Origin: Streptomyces inhibens
Lineage (GTDB): Bacteria; Actinomycetota; Actinomycetes; Streptomycetales; Streptomycetaceae
Assembly: GCF_003389455.1 (NCBI RefSeq)
Contig: NZ_QUAC01000074.1
Span: forward strand, 1 to 64,000
DNA length: 64,000 bases
Reading direction: 5' to 3'
Part shown: positions 54,088-62,610 of the stretch, one piece after another
How positions within the stretch are numbered: the stretch's first letter is position 1
Layout of the letters: every line of letters starts with the position of its first letter
The notes under the pieces: generated by a model
What the model saw: only the letters and a program-made list of their open reading frames with translations
What the model was told of the DNA's origin: nothing
Databases searched by the model: none
Translations under genes and position numbers: made by a program

Positions 54088-54119
54088 TCGCCCCGCCCCC
54101 GATATGGGAGGCGGGGCGA
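54088..54119 (+). terminator. Terminator after the radical-SAM cassette
   Basis: TCGCCCCGCC pairs with GGCGGGGCGA over 10 bp around a 12-base loop, 43 bases past the last stop codon of the cassette. Confidence 0.75.
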
Positions 54120-54217
54120 GATGCGTTGCGGCCCTCGGCCATGTCCTGACTGGCAAAGACTTGGCCACATGATCCATTGGGGATGTGGACTCTTAGCGGA
54201 CTTTGATCAATGAAAGC

Positions 54218-54245
54218 GGCCCCCGACGATCACTCGTCGGGGGCC
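54218..54245 (-). terminator. Terminator of tRNA-Val
   Basis: A perfect 12-bp stem (GGCCCCCGACGA / TCGTCGGGGGCC) with a TCAC tetraloop lies 23 bases beyond the 3' end of the minus-strand tRNA gene. Confidence 0.8.
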
Positions 54246-54268
54246 TCTGACCTCACGTTTTACCTAGG

Positions 54269-54340
54269 TGGGCACAGACGGATTTGAACCGCCGACATCT
54301 GCTTTGTAAGAGCAGCGCTCTACCGCTGAGCTATGCGCCC
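54269..54340 (-). tRNA. tRNA-Val (anticodon TAC)
   Basis: On the minus strand the sequence folds as a 72-base tRNA: acceptor GGGCGCA with TGTGCCC, D-arm AGCTCAGCGGTAGAGCGC..., anticodon stem CTGCT/AGCAG with loop CTTACAA (anticodon TAC, Val), T-loop GGTTCAAATCC, discriminator A. CCA is not encoded. Its 3' end points toward the accessory island. Confidence 0.95.
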
Positions 54341-54482
54341 TGGCCGAGCCGACAGACTACCTTGCCATCGGGGCTGATCTGCAAACCAGTGCTCGAAGTG
54401 CGAACTTACCGGCCGGTGTGTTCGTTTCCGGTGAGTGGGAGAATGACATTCGGCCCTGGGGCGATCCGATCGGGAGAGGGAA

Positions 54483-55871
54483 GTGACGGCGACATACACG
54501 CAGCCGCATGAGCAGCGAGAACGCCGTCGCGCCCGTAGGGGCCCGGTCCGGGATGTGGTGGGGCTCATGTTGTTGCCGTTGCCGCTGTTGGTGGCGATGG
54601 CACCGATGTCGTTCGCGGGTGGCGGGACGCGTCGCTGGTTCGGGCGCGGGGAGAGTCAGCGGGCCGATGCGCAGGCCGCGAAGGATGCCGCGGCGGCGGC
54701 GTTCTACGAGCTGGACACCGCGCAGCGGGACCTGCGGATCTCCATAGAGACGATCACCGCCGTCGACAATTCGCCGCAGGCGCGCAAGGCCGCGGCGGAT
54801 TACGAGGGCTTCGGGCGGCGGATCGACGAGGTGAGCCAGGGATACATCACCGCCGTCGACTCCCACGATCTGGACCGTGACGATCTCGACGGCGCAGCGG
54901 TGGCGCGGGCGCGGGCCGATCTGACGCGGGCCAAGGAGGAGCTGGACCGGGTCAAGGGTGAGCTCGACCGGTTCGCGCAGGGGCTGGGGCCGCTGCTGCA
55001 GTCGGCCGACACGCAGCTGGCGCAACTGGCGCCGGCCGTGGAGCGGGCGCGGCAGGCGCTGCTGGCGGCGAGCAACGCACTGGATACGGTCCGTGCGCAG
55101 GGGCTTCGAGCCGATGATCTTGCGACCCGGCTGGCCGCGCTCGGACCGGAGCTGACCAAGCTCAATCAGGGCGCCGGGCAGCATGGCGTACAGGAGACGA
55201 TCCGGCGCGCCGACGAGGTGCTGCGCAGGGCCGAGGGCGTACGGACCGAGGCCGAGCGGCTGCCGGCGAAGGCGGCGGAGATCGACAAGCGGCTGGTGTC
55301 GTTGCGGACCCGGGCGCAGGCGATCACGACGCGCGCCGGGAAGGTCGATCCGGTCCTCAGCGAGCTGCGGCGGCGCTACAGCGCGGCGTGCTGGCAGGAC
55401 CTCCAGCAGGTACCGGAGCAGGCCGCGCAGGCCGTCCAGCAGGCCGAGGTCAAGTTGCGGGAGGCGCAGCAGGCCCGTGACGAGCAGCGGTGGGCGGATG
55501 CCACGAGCCGGCTGGCGACCGTACGGGCGCTGCTGGACACCACCGACGAGGCGGTGTCGGCGGCCGGTGACCGGCTGCAGCGGCTCGATGCGGTGTCGTT
55601 CGACCGGGAGAAGGAGGTCGAGCGGACGCGCTTCGCCGTCCGGGACGCGCAGCGGCTGGCGATGGCCGGGCGCAGCACGCCCGATCCGCGGCATGCCCGC
55701 CCCCTGGATGATGCGGTGGCGCGGCTGGACCGTGCGGTCGCGGGCCTGGAGGGGCGGCATCCGGACTGGTGGCACTTCCTGACGGAGACCGAGGCGGTAC
55801 GGGAGACGGTGGCCCGGGTGGTGCAGGAGATCCGGGAGGCTCGGGGCGGCGGGGCGGGTAACGGGGGCTGA
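54483..55871 (+). CDS. Coiled-coil membrane protein of unknown function
   Basis: A 462-residue protein from GTG 54483 (GGGAGAGGGAA upstream). A basic N-terminus leads to one membrane segment (VGLMLLPLPLLVAMAPMSFAG). The rest is long coiled coil, for example ARARADLTRAKEELDRVKGE and AQAVQQAEVKLREAQQARDE. It resembles conserved Streptomyces proteins of unknown role near tRNA genes. It could be a scaffold or envelope-spanning protein. Confidence 0.8.
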   Translation: MTATYTQPHEQRERRRARRGPVRDVVGLMLLPLPLLVAMAPMSFAGGGTRRWFGRGESQRADAQAAKDAAAAAFYELDTAQRDLRISIETITAVDNSPQARKAAADYEGFGRRIDEVSQGYITAVDSHDLDRDDLDGAAVARARADLTRAKEELDRVKGELDRFAQGLGPLLQSADTQLAQLAPAVERARQALLAASNALDTVRAQGLRADDLATRLAALGPELTKLNQGAGQHGVQETIRRADEVLRRAEGVRTEAERLPAKAAEIDKRLVSLRTRAQAITTRAGKVDPVLSELRRRYSAACWQDLQQVPEQAAQAVQQAEVKLREAQQARDEQRWADATSRLATVRALLDTTDEAVSAAGDRLQRLDAVSFDREKEVERTRFAVRDAQRLAMAGRSTPDPRHARPLDDAVARLDRAVAGLEGRHPDWWHFLTETEAVRETVARVVQEIREARGGGAGNGG

Positions 55872-56067
55872 GGGGCGACGAAGGCTGAGCGGCGGGAAGC
55901 TCGGGGCGGGCAGGCGAGCGCCGGCGGTCGGCTGAGGTTCGGGGCCTTGGTGGCGCGCGTGTGGGGGCTGGAGGCCGGACCAGGCGGTGGCTGGACGCCG
56001 GACCGGATCACGGTCGGCCCCGGACGCGCCCCCTCCGTGGCCTGCCGACCGGCCGCGACGGGCTGAC

Positions 56068-56133
56068 CGGGCGCGATGCCGTGAAGTATCGGGCGCGACG
56101 GCATGAAGCACCGGGCGCAATGGCGTGAAGTGC
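56068..56133. repeat. 22-bp tandem repeat, 3 copies
   Basis: Units of the form cgggcgcgatgNcgtgaagtNY start at 56068, 56090 and 56112 in the gap before the DUF4383 gene (55872-56196), otherwise without genes. Confidence 0.8.
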
Positions 56134-56196
56134 CGCGTGGGCGGATCCTGGAGAGAAGTACGGCCAGGCGGCATATCTGCGCGAAGGAGGCCGGAC

Positions 56197-56964
56197 ATGG
56201 CTACTGGGGCTACTGGCCAGATCCTGCACGGGCCCTCGAACCCGCTCCACCGGGTGAAGGTGCACCACACGCGGCTCGATGAGCATCTGCCTGTGGACCA
56301 CCGGCTCAGCAAGGTCTACCGCATCGGCGCCGGGCTGATGGGCCTGGTGCTGGTCGCATTCGGCATCCTCGGACTGACCCACCACATCGGCTACTTCGAC
56401 ACCGGCGGCGACACCGTTGCCGGACTGAACACCAACGGCGCCCTGAGCGTGCTCTCGATCGTCGTCGGCGCGATTCTCGTCGGCGGCATGGTGATCGGCG
56501 GGAACTTCGCCTCGACCCTCAACATCGTGTTCGGCGGCTTGTTCCTGCTGAGCGGATTCGTGAATCTGGCGCTGTTGGACACCGGCGCGAACTTCCTCGC
56601 CTTCAAGATCCAGAACGTCCTGTTCAGCTTCGTGGTCGGGCTGATGCTCCTGGTGTTCGGCATGTACGGAAGGGTCAGCGGCGGCCTTCCGCACGACAAC
56701 CCGTACTGGCGCGCCCGACACCCGGAGGAAGCTGAGCAATACGACCGCGGGCAGTTGCATCCCGTGTCCGGCATGACGGCCCGCCGGCAGATATCACGCA
56801 CCAGACTGCAGGGTCAGAGCCACGGTGGGCTCGGTTCGTTCGGCCCCGGCACCAGCGGGGACAGGACCCGTGGCCGTATCGGCAGCGGAACGGGATCCAG
56901 GAGCGGAACCGGAACCGGTAGCGGAAGGACGGGCAGCGGAAGAGCCCGTGGCAAGGAGTCGTGA
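56197..56964 (+). CDS. DUF4383 domain-containing membrane protein
   Basis: A 255-residue protein with four membrane helices (GLMGLVLVAFGILGLTHHIG, ALSVLSIVVGAILVGGMVIG, LNIVFGGLFLLSGFVNLALL, FSFVVGLMLLVFGMYGRVSG), the DUF4383 core, then RARHPEEAEQYDRGQ and a Gly/Ser/Thr/Arg-rich tail of repeated GTGSRSG units. GAAGGAGG lies before ATG 56197. The function of the family is not known. A 16-bp perfect hairpin follows. Confidence 0.86.
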   Translation: MATGATGQILHGPSNPLHRVKVHHTRLDEHLPVDHRLSKVYRIGAGLMGLVLVAFGILGLTHHIGYFDTGGDTVAGLNTNGALSVLSIVVGAILVGGMVIGGNFASTLNIVFGGLFLLSGFVNLALLDTGANFLAFKIQNVLFSFVVGLMLLVFGMYGRVSGGLPHDNPYWRARHPEEAEQYDRGQLHPVSGMTARRQISRTRLQGQSHGGLGSFGPGTSGDRTRGRIGSGTGSRSGTGTGSGRTGSGRARGKES

Positions 56965-56980
56965 GCCGGGGCGGGTGGAT

Positions 56981-57026
56981 GTCAGGGCGTACCGAGGTGG
57001 GATTGGGGTGCTCGGTACGCCCTGAC
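56981..57026 (+). terminator. 16-bp perfect hairpin after the DUF4383 gene
   Basis: GTCAGGGCGTACCGAG (56981-56996) pairs exactly with 57011-57026; the loop is 14 bases. It lies 17 bases past the DUF4383 stop. The right arm plus flank, acgccctgacgactg, recurs at 57063-57077. Confidence 0.8.
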
Positions 57027-57129
57027 GACTGACCCGGTACACACCGACGACGATGATCCAGCACGCCCTGACGACTGGAGTGCGGGCGGGCGGACGGGGA
57101 CACGGAGGGGGAGCAGGGAGAACAGCACC

Positions 57130-57834
57130 ATGAGCCGGTCGGGGACCCACACCCCCCACCCGGGACACGGGGTGCACAGCGTGACGGTCGAAGAGCTTGC
57201 CAAGCGGATCTTCAACGGCACCTACGGTGAGGGCGACAGCCTGGTCATGCCGGAGCTGATGAAGGAGCTGGACGTCAGCCAGACCGTCCTGCGTGAGGTG
57301 GTCAGGGTGCTGACCACCAAGGGCCTCCTCGACACCAGCCAGCAGCGCGGCACGTTCGTCCGTCCGCGCGAGGAGTGGAATCTCCTCGACAGCGACGTGC
57401 TGCACTGGAAGCTGGCGGCCGGCGTCTCGTCCGATTTCTTCGCCGACGTCCTCGAACTGCGCCGATCCATCGAGCCCGCCGCGGCCGCACTCGCCGCGGA
57501 GCGCCGTACCGATCACGACCTGGCGGAGCTGGACGCCGCACTGCGCACGATGGCCGCGAGCGACAACGATCCGGCACGTCTCGTACGCGCCGACGCGTCC
57601 TTCCACACGGCGATGCTGATCGCGTCGAACAATCGCTTCTACGCGCAGATGCACCGGGTGATCGTTCCCGTACTCGTCCAACGGGACCAAGAGGTGCTGT
57701 CCACCGGCGGCGAGTTCGTGGACCCGCATGCGGTGCACGCCGCGGTCGTCGAAGCCGTACGGAACCGGGATGTCGACGGCGCGTATATGTCGATGCTCGA
57801 ACTGCTGGATGTGTCGGCTCGGGCGCATCCGTAG
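57130..57834 (+). CDS. FadR/FCD family GntR regulator (DgoR-like)
   Basis: A 234-residue regulator with a GntR winged helix (VEELAKRIFNGTYGEGDSLV, LMKELDVSQTVLREVVRVL, QQRGTFVRPREEWNLLD) and an all-helical FCD domain whose metal ligands are visible as DLAELDAAL, ADASFHTAMLI and HAVHAAVVEAV (Asp/His). It is next to galactonate catabolic genes and matches DgoR-type repressors, probably relieved by galactonate or a derivative. ATG 57130 follows GGGGGAGCAGGGAGAACAGCACC. Confidence 0.88.
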   Translation: MSRSGTHTPHPGHGVHSVTVEELAKRIFNGTYGEGDSLVMPELMKELDVSQTVLREVVRVLTTKGLLDTSQQRGTFVRPREEWNLLDSDVLHWKLAAGVSSDFFADVLELRRSIEPAAAALAAERRTDHDLAELDAALRTMAASDNDPARLVRADASFHTAMLIASNNRFYAQMHRVIVPVLVQRDQEVLSTGGEFVDPHAVHAAVVEAVRNRDVDGAYMSMLELLDVSARAHP

Positions 57835-57908
57835 GGCGGGGGCATGGGGCGGGTGGCAAGTACTGGGCGGGGTTGTAGAGGAGGGGCGTAGGGCGCAGCC
57901 GCGTAGAG

Positions 57909-58105
57909 GTGTGTGTGTGGGGGGGGGGGAAGGTCGTAGCGGCGTGCGGGCGATGGCGTCGGCGTTCGCGATCAGATCGGCATTCGTTACGGCTTCGGCG
58001 GGCAGAACACCGCGCACGAGCCCGCCACGCACAAGCCCCTCGACGGACGCCCACGAACCCGAGGCACGCCGCATGCCGCACGTCGCACGTCGCACGTCGA
58101 AAGGA
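57909..58105. repeat. Poly-G tract and CGCACGT repeats in the dgoR-dgoD gap
   Basis: A run of 10 G at 57919-57928 and three copies of cgcacgt near 58079-58099 lie between the regulator and the dehydratase gene. The interval 57835-58115 has no credible gene. The dgoD Shine-Dalgarno (AAAGGACGG) ends it. Confidence 0.6.
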
Positions 58106-58115
58106 CGGACCGGCC

Positions 58116-59261
58116 ATGAAGATCAGCCGCATCGAGACGTTCCTCGCGCCGCCGCGCTGGATGTTCGTACGGGTGGAGACCGATGAGGGCGTCGTCGGCT
58201 GGGGTGAGCCGGTGGTCGAAGGGCGGGCCGAGCCGGTCCGGGCGGCCGTGGAGGTGCTGGCCGAGTACCTCCTCGGCCAGGATCCGGCGCGCATCGAGGA
58301 CCACTGGCAGGTCATGACCAAGGGCGGCTTCTACCGGGGCGGCCCCGTCCTGTCGTCCGCCGTCGCCGGCCTGGACCAGGCGCTGTGGGACATCAAGGGG
58401 AAGCGGCACGGCGTGCCCGTCCACCAGCTGCTGGGCGGGCCGGTCCGCGAGAAGATCCGCGCCTACGCATGGGTCGGCGGCGATGAGCCGCAGGCGATCC
58501 GCGATGCGGTCACCGCGCAGATCGAGGCGGGCTTCACCGCCGTCAAGATGAACGGCTGCGGCCGGATGAGCCCGGTGGCGACCCGCGCCGAGGTACGGGA
58601 ATGTCTGCGCCGCGCCGAGACCGCACGCGAAGTCCTCGGCGAGGACCGGGACTTCGGCCTCGACTTCCACGGCCGGGTCTCCCCCGCCAACGCCCGCAGA
58701 CTCCTCCCCCTGCTGGCCGAGCACGCGCCGATGTTCGTCGAGGAGCCCGTGCTGTCCGACTACATGCAAGCCCTCCCCGACCTCGTCAACGCCTCCAACA
58801 TCCCCCTCGCACTCGGTGAACGTCTCTTCACCCGGCGAGAGTTCCTGGCTCCGCTGCAAGCCGGAGTCGCGATCCTCCAGCCGGATATCTCGCATGCGGG
58901 CGGCATCTCCGAGCTGCGCCGGATCGCCGCACTCGCGGAGGCGTACGGGGCGCAGCTCGCCCCGCACTGCCCGCTCGGCCCGGTCGCACTGGCCGCCAGC
59001 CTCCAAGTCGCGTTCACCACCCCGAACTTCCTCATCCAGGAGCAGTCCATCGGCATCCACTACAACCAGGGTGCCGAGCTGCTGGACTATGTCGCGGATC
59101 CGGAGCCGTTCCGTTTTCATGGCGGTTCGCTGCTGCGGACCGACCGCCCGGGGCTCGGTGTGGAGGTGGACGAGGCAGCCGTACGGGCGGCGGACGAGCG
59201 GGGGCATGCGTGGCGGAACCCGGTGTGGCGCTATGAGGACGGGGGGTTCGCCGAATGGTGA
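58116..59261 (+). CDS. dgoD: D-galactonate dehydratase
   Basis: A 381-residue enolase-superfamily enzyme, the same length as E. coli DgoD. It shows the MR-type N-terminus (RIETFLAPPRWMFVRVETDE), FTAVKMNGCGRMSP, metal ligands in GLDFHGRVS, MFVEEPVL and LGERLF, ISHAGGISELRRIA, a catalytic His in LAPHCPLGPVAL and IGIHYNQGAELLDYV, the DgoD signature. It dehydrates D-galactonate to 2-keto-3-deoxygalactonate. Confidence 0.92.
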   Translation: MKISRIETFLAPPRWMFVRVETDEGVVGWGEPVVEGRAEPVRAAVEVLAEYLLGQDPARIEDHWQVMTKGGFYRGGPVLSSAVAGLDQALWDIKGKRHGVPVHQLLGGPVREKIRAYAWVGGDEPQAIRDAVTAQIEAGFTAVKMNGCGRMSPVATRAEVRECLRRAETAREVLGEDRDFGLDFHGRVSPANARRLLPLLAEHAPMFVEEPVLSDYMQALPDLVNASNIPLALGERLFTRREFLAPLQAGVAILQPDISHAGGISELRRIAALAEAYGAQLAPHCPLGPVALAASLQVAFTTPNFLIQEQSIGIHYNQGAELLDYVADPEPFRFHGGSLLRTDRPGLGVEVDEAAVRAADERGHAWRNPVWRYEDGGFAEW

Positions 59262-59549
59262 CGGGCGGGACGGCGGACGGAGCCCGGTGGCCGTCCCCGG
59301 TGGCTGGTGGCTGGTGGTTAGTCGCCGCTGGCCGGTGGTTAGTGGCCGCTGCTCCCTGGATTCCGGACGCTAACCGGGGGATCTACGACGAACAGGCAGG
59401 TCATAGACACAACGGGGCGGTCGAATCACGCAGTGCACCCAGCACGCCTGCCGGCCCGGCCGGAATAATCGAAGGCACCACCCGCGTGCCCGAACGCCCC
59501 GCCCGCGCTGTACACACGCGGCGGGGAGCAGGAGAAAGCAGGAAACGCC
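59262..59549. other. dgoD-dgoA intergenic repeats
   Basis: This 288-base gap contains repeated ggtggctggtgg and ggtggttagtNgccgctg words (59298-59352) and no credible gene. The dgoA gene begins with GGAGAAAGCAGGAAACGCC upstream. Confidence 0.5.
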
Positions 59550-60170
59550 ATGGACTTCAGCACAGCGCTCCGGACCGAGCGGCTGGTCGCCATCATCCGC
59601 GGCCGGGACCCGGAGGCGTCCTTCCGCACGGTCATGGCACTCGCGGAGGCAGACATTCCGCTGATCGAGATCTCGCTCAGCGGAGCCGACGCGCTCACCG
59701 TCATCCGCCGGGCGCGTGCCGAGCTCGGCGATGCGGCCTGGCTCGGCGCGGGCACCGTCCTGACCGGTGACGACGCCCGGCGCGCCGCCGAGGCCGGGGC
59801 GAATCTCATCGTCACGCCCGGCCTGGGGGCAGGTCTTGAGGAGTCCGTACGCCAGGGGCTGCCGACGCTCGCGGGGGTGTTGACGCCGTCCGAGGTGATC
59901 GCGGCCGAGGCGTTGGGGGTGTCGGCGCTGAAGCTGTTCCCGGCGTCGGCCGGCGGGCCCGCGTATCTGCGGGCGCTCCGTGGCCCCTTCCCCGAGCTGC
60001 CGTTCGTGCCGGTGGGCGGGGTGGACGCGACCGTTGCCCAGGCGTACTTCGACGCCGGAGCGGTGGCGGTGGGCGTCGGCTCGCCCCTGGTCGGTGACGC
60101 GGCGGACGGCGGCGATCTGGACGAGCTGAGGAAGCGGGCCGCGGAGTTCAAGGCGGTGTGCGCACGGTGA
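59550..60170 (+). CDS. dgoA: 2-dehydro-3-deoxy-6-phosphogalactonate aldolase
   Basis: A 206-residue KDPG/KDPGal aldolase: RLVAIIRGRDPEA, LIEISLSGADAL (Glu), GAGTVLTGDDARRA, NLIVTPGLGAGLEE and the Schiff-base Lys in ALKLFPASAGGPAYLRALRG, with PVGGVDATVAQAYFDAGAVA. It cleaves KDPGal into pyruvate and glyceraldehyde 3-phosphate. It overlaps the kinase start (GTGA), so the two are translationally coupled. Confidence 0.92.
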   Translation: MDFSTALRTERLVAIIRGRDPEASFRTVMALAEADIPLIEISLSGADALTVIRRARAELGDAAWLGAGTVLTGDDARRAAEAGANLIVTPGLGAGLEESVRQGLPTLAGVLTPSEVIAAEALGVSALKLFPASAGGPAYLRALRGPFPELPFVPVGGVDATVAQAYFDAGAVAVGVGSPLVGDAADGGDLDELRKRAAEFKAVCAR

Positions 60171-61501
60171 CGGGACGGGCGGCTGCCGGGGACGGGGGCA
60201 CGCAACGGGGCGCGGAGACGCGACCGGGCGAGACAGCGCAACGAAGCGAGGCAGCGCAACGAGGCGGCGAGGCACAGCAAGGCGGCCCGGCCTCTCGTCC
60301 CGGGGCCGGCCCTCGCCATCCCCGCCTCCCCGGGCAACCGGGCCGCCCGGACGTCTTCACCTTCGGCGAGACCATGGTCGCCCTGCGCGGCAGCGGACCG
60401 CTGAAGCTCGGCGGCACCATGAACGTCTCCATCGCCGGCGCGGAGAGCAATGTCGCGATCGGCCTGGCCCGCCTCGGGCACGAGGTGCGCTGGGCGGGCG
60501 CGGTCGGCGAGGACGAGGCCGGACAGCTGGTGCTCCGTACGCTGCGTGCCGAGGGCGTCGAGGTGTCCGGCGCCTCGACCGACGCCGGTGCCCCCACCGG
60601 GCTGCTCCTCTTCGAGCCGCGGCTACCCGAGGTCACCCGGGTGCACTACTACCGCGCCGGATCGGCCGGCTCGCGGCTCACGGCAGACACGATCGAACGC
60701 GCCTTCTCAGCCGCCCCACCCCGCGTGCTGCACCTGACGGGCATCACCCCGTCCTTGAGCCCGACGGCTCGCTCGGCGGCTCGTCGGGCCCTCCAACTCG
60801 CCCGTCAGCACGACTCATTGACCTGCCTCGACGTCAACTTCCGCGCTCGACTGTGGACCACCGAGGAGGCCGCCACGGTCCTGCGTGAGTGGATTCCCTC
60901 CGTGGACGTCTTGATCGCCTCCGATGACGAGCTACCGCTGTGCCTGCCCGAAGGCACGGGCTGGGAGGGGAAAGACCAGAAGGGCACGGGCCGGGAGGGC
61001 ACGGGAGGGGACCGCACCGGTGGAGAGGGCACAGGCAAAGACGGCGCAGGCGGGGACAGCCCAGGCGAAGACGGCAGAGGTGGGGACGGCCCAGGCGGGG
61101 ACAGCGCAGCCGGACACGGCACAAGCGGAAGCCAAGCAGCCGCCGCCCCCCGTGCCGCCACCACCCCCCTCGCAGCCCAGGCCAAGCTCCTCCTGGACCT
61201 CGGCGTCGGCGAGGTGGTGGTCAAACTCGGCGCGGACGGGGCGACGGCCTTCACCGACGACGGCTGTCTGTACCACCAGCCCGCCAAGGCGGTACGGGCC
61301 GTGGACGCCGTGGGGGCCGGCGATGCCTTTGTGGCGGGCTATCTCTCCGCCCTGCTGGACGGCGAAGGGCCGGCCGGGCGCCTTGAGCGCGCCGTCACCA
61401 CTGGCGCCTTCGCGGTCGCGTCCCACGGCGACTGGGAGGGCGCGCCGACCCGTCCGGAGCTGGGCATGCTGGGCGCGCCGCCCGGCACCGTCGTGCGCTG
61501 A
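60167..61501 (+). CDS. PfkB family 2-keto-3-deoxygalactonate/gluconate kinase with low-complexity insertion
   Basis: A protein of about 444 residues. After an Ala/Gly/Arg-rich N-terminal extension the kinase domain begins at VFTFGETMVALRGSG and continues VRWAGAVGEDEAGQLVLRTL, RVLHLTGITPSLSP and, at the C-terminus, AVDAVGAGDAFVAGYL with the catalytic Asp. A Gly/Asp/Glu/Lys-rich insert of about 60 residues (60951-61143, for example GREGTGGDRTGGEGTGKDGA) interrupts the middle of the domain. It phosphorylates KDGal to KDPGal for the coupled aldolase. GTG 60167 gives a GTGA overlap; GTG 60158 is also possible. Confidence 0.87.
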   Translation: MTGRAAAGDGGTQRGAETRPGETAQRSEAAQRGGEAQQGGPASRPGAGPRHPRLPGQPGRPDVFTFGETMVALRGSGPLKLGGTMNVSIAGAESNVAIGLARLGHEVRWAGAVGEDEAGQLVLRTLRAEGVEVSGASTDAGAPTGLLLFEPRLPEVTRVHYYRAGSAGSRLTADTIERAFSAAPPRVLHLTGITPSLSPTARSAARRALQLARQHDSLTCLDVNFRARLWTTEEAATVLREWIPSVDVLIASDDELPLCLPEGTGWEGKDQKGTGREGTGGDRTGGEGTGKDGAGGDSPGEDGRGGDGPGGDSAAGHGTSGSQAAAAPRAATTPLAAQAKLLLDLGVGEVVVKLGADGATAFTDDGCLYHQPAKAVRAVDAVGAGDAFVAGYLSALLDGEGPAGRLERAVTTGAFAVASHGDWEGAPTRPELGMLGAPPGTVVR

Positions 61502-61526
61502 CCTGCGCCACGGCTAACCTGTGCGC

Positions 61527-61736
61527 ATGCCTCGTTACGAATACCGGTGCCGCCCGTGTGGCTCCATCTTCGAGCTGAACCGGCCGATGGCCGAGTCCTC
61601 CGCCCCGGCCGTCTGCCCCGAAGGCCATGAGGACACCGTGAAGCTCCTCTCCACGGTCGCCGTCGGCGGCTCCGCATCCGCCCCGAGCGGTGGGGGCGGC
61701 GGGGGTGGCTGCTGCGGAGGCGGCTGCTGCGGCTAG
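61527..61736 (+). CDS. FmdB family zinc-ribbon protein
   Basis: A 69-residue protein with PRYEYRCRPCGSIFEL as FmdB zinc ribbon (CxxC then CPEGH), and a Gly-rich tail ending GGGGGCCGGGCCG. FmdB proteins are putative regulators of amidase or formamidase genes. It starts 26 bases after the kinase, so it may be cotranscribed with the dgo genes without functional link. Confidence 0.88.
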   Translation: MPRYEYRCRPCGSIFELNRPMAESSAPAVCPEGHEDTVKLLSTVAVGGSASAPSGGGGGGGCCGGGCCG

Positions 61737-61777
61737 GCACGTCTGCGGCCGGGCCACGGGCCGCGCCCTCGGGGCCG

Positions 61778-62437
61778 CTACCGCTTGCGCGCCAGCGTCA
61801 CGCCGTCCGCGACGGTGAGCATCACCGCCTCCATCCGGTGGTCCGCCACGGCATGGTCGTTGAACGCCCTGATCGCCAGGGCCGACCCGGTCGCCGCCGG
61901 GTCGACGACCTCGCCGCGGAAGAGCACATTGTCCGCGACGATCAGTCCCCCGGGCCGCATCCGGGGTACCAGCTCTTCCCAGTAGGCGATATAGCCGGGC
62001 TTGTCCGCGTCGACATAGGCGAGGTCGATATGCGGCTCGGTCGGCATCGCCCGCAGCGTTTCCAGTGCGGGCGCGATCCGCAGCTCGATTCGGTCCGCGA
62101 CTCCGGCCTTCGCCCATGTCTCCCGGCCGTACGCCGTCCACTCCTCGGACACATCACAGGTGATCAGTGTGCCGTCCGCGGGCAACGCCTGGGCCATGGA
62201 CAGCGCCGAGAACCCGGTGAACGTCCCCACCTCGACGACGTGCCGAGCCCCGGTCAACCGCACCAGGAACGCGAGCAGCGGTCCCTGCTCCTCGGCGGAC
62301 TGCATCCCGGCCGCCTCGGGGAACTTCTGATGTGTGAGCTCCACAATGTCGCGCTGCGCGGGGTTCAACGGCGGATTGTGGGCGAGGACGTATTCATACA
62401 TCTCCGCGGTGATCGGCGTGCTCTTGGACTCAACCAC
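61778..62437 (-). CDS. SAM-dependent O-methyltransferase
   Basis: A 219-residue methyltransferase of the catechol/caffeoyl-CoA type: EVGTFTGFSALSMAQALP (SAM motif I), CDVSEEWTAYGRETWAKAG, AYVDADKPGYIAYWEELVP (metal and catalytic Asp/Lys) and GGLIVADNVLFRGEVVDP. It methylates vicinal diols in a divalent-metal-dependent way. GTG 62437 follows AGGAGAGGCA. It converges with the FmdB gene. Confidence 0.9.
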   Translation of the reverse strand: MVESKSTPITAEMYEYVLAHNPPLNPAQRDIVELTHQKFPEAAGMQSAEEQGPLLAFLVRLTGARHVVEVGTFTGFSALSMAQALPADGTLITCDVSEEWTAYGRETWAKAGVADRIELRIAPALETLRAMPTEPHIDLAYVDADKPGYIAYWEELVPRMRPGGLIVADNVLFRGEVVDPAATGSALAIRAFNDHAVADHRMEAVMLTVADGVTLARKR

Positions 62438-62610
62438 TGCCTCTCCTCTTGATCAAGGACCGCGGTCTCGGCCGATCACCGGACGGTGCAGCCGACCGCC
62501 TCGGCGAGACTAACCGAGCTCCGACGCCACCAGCTGCTTTTCACCCCCTCCACGAGCCGTCACGCACAGGCCGTCAGGCGCTCCACAGCACCCCTCATCT
62601 GCCCCTTTCG

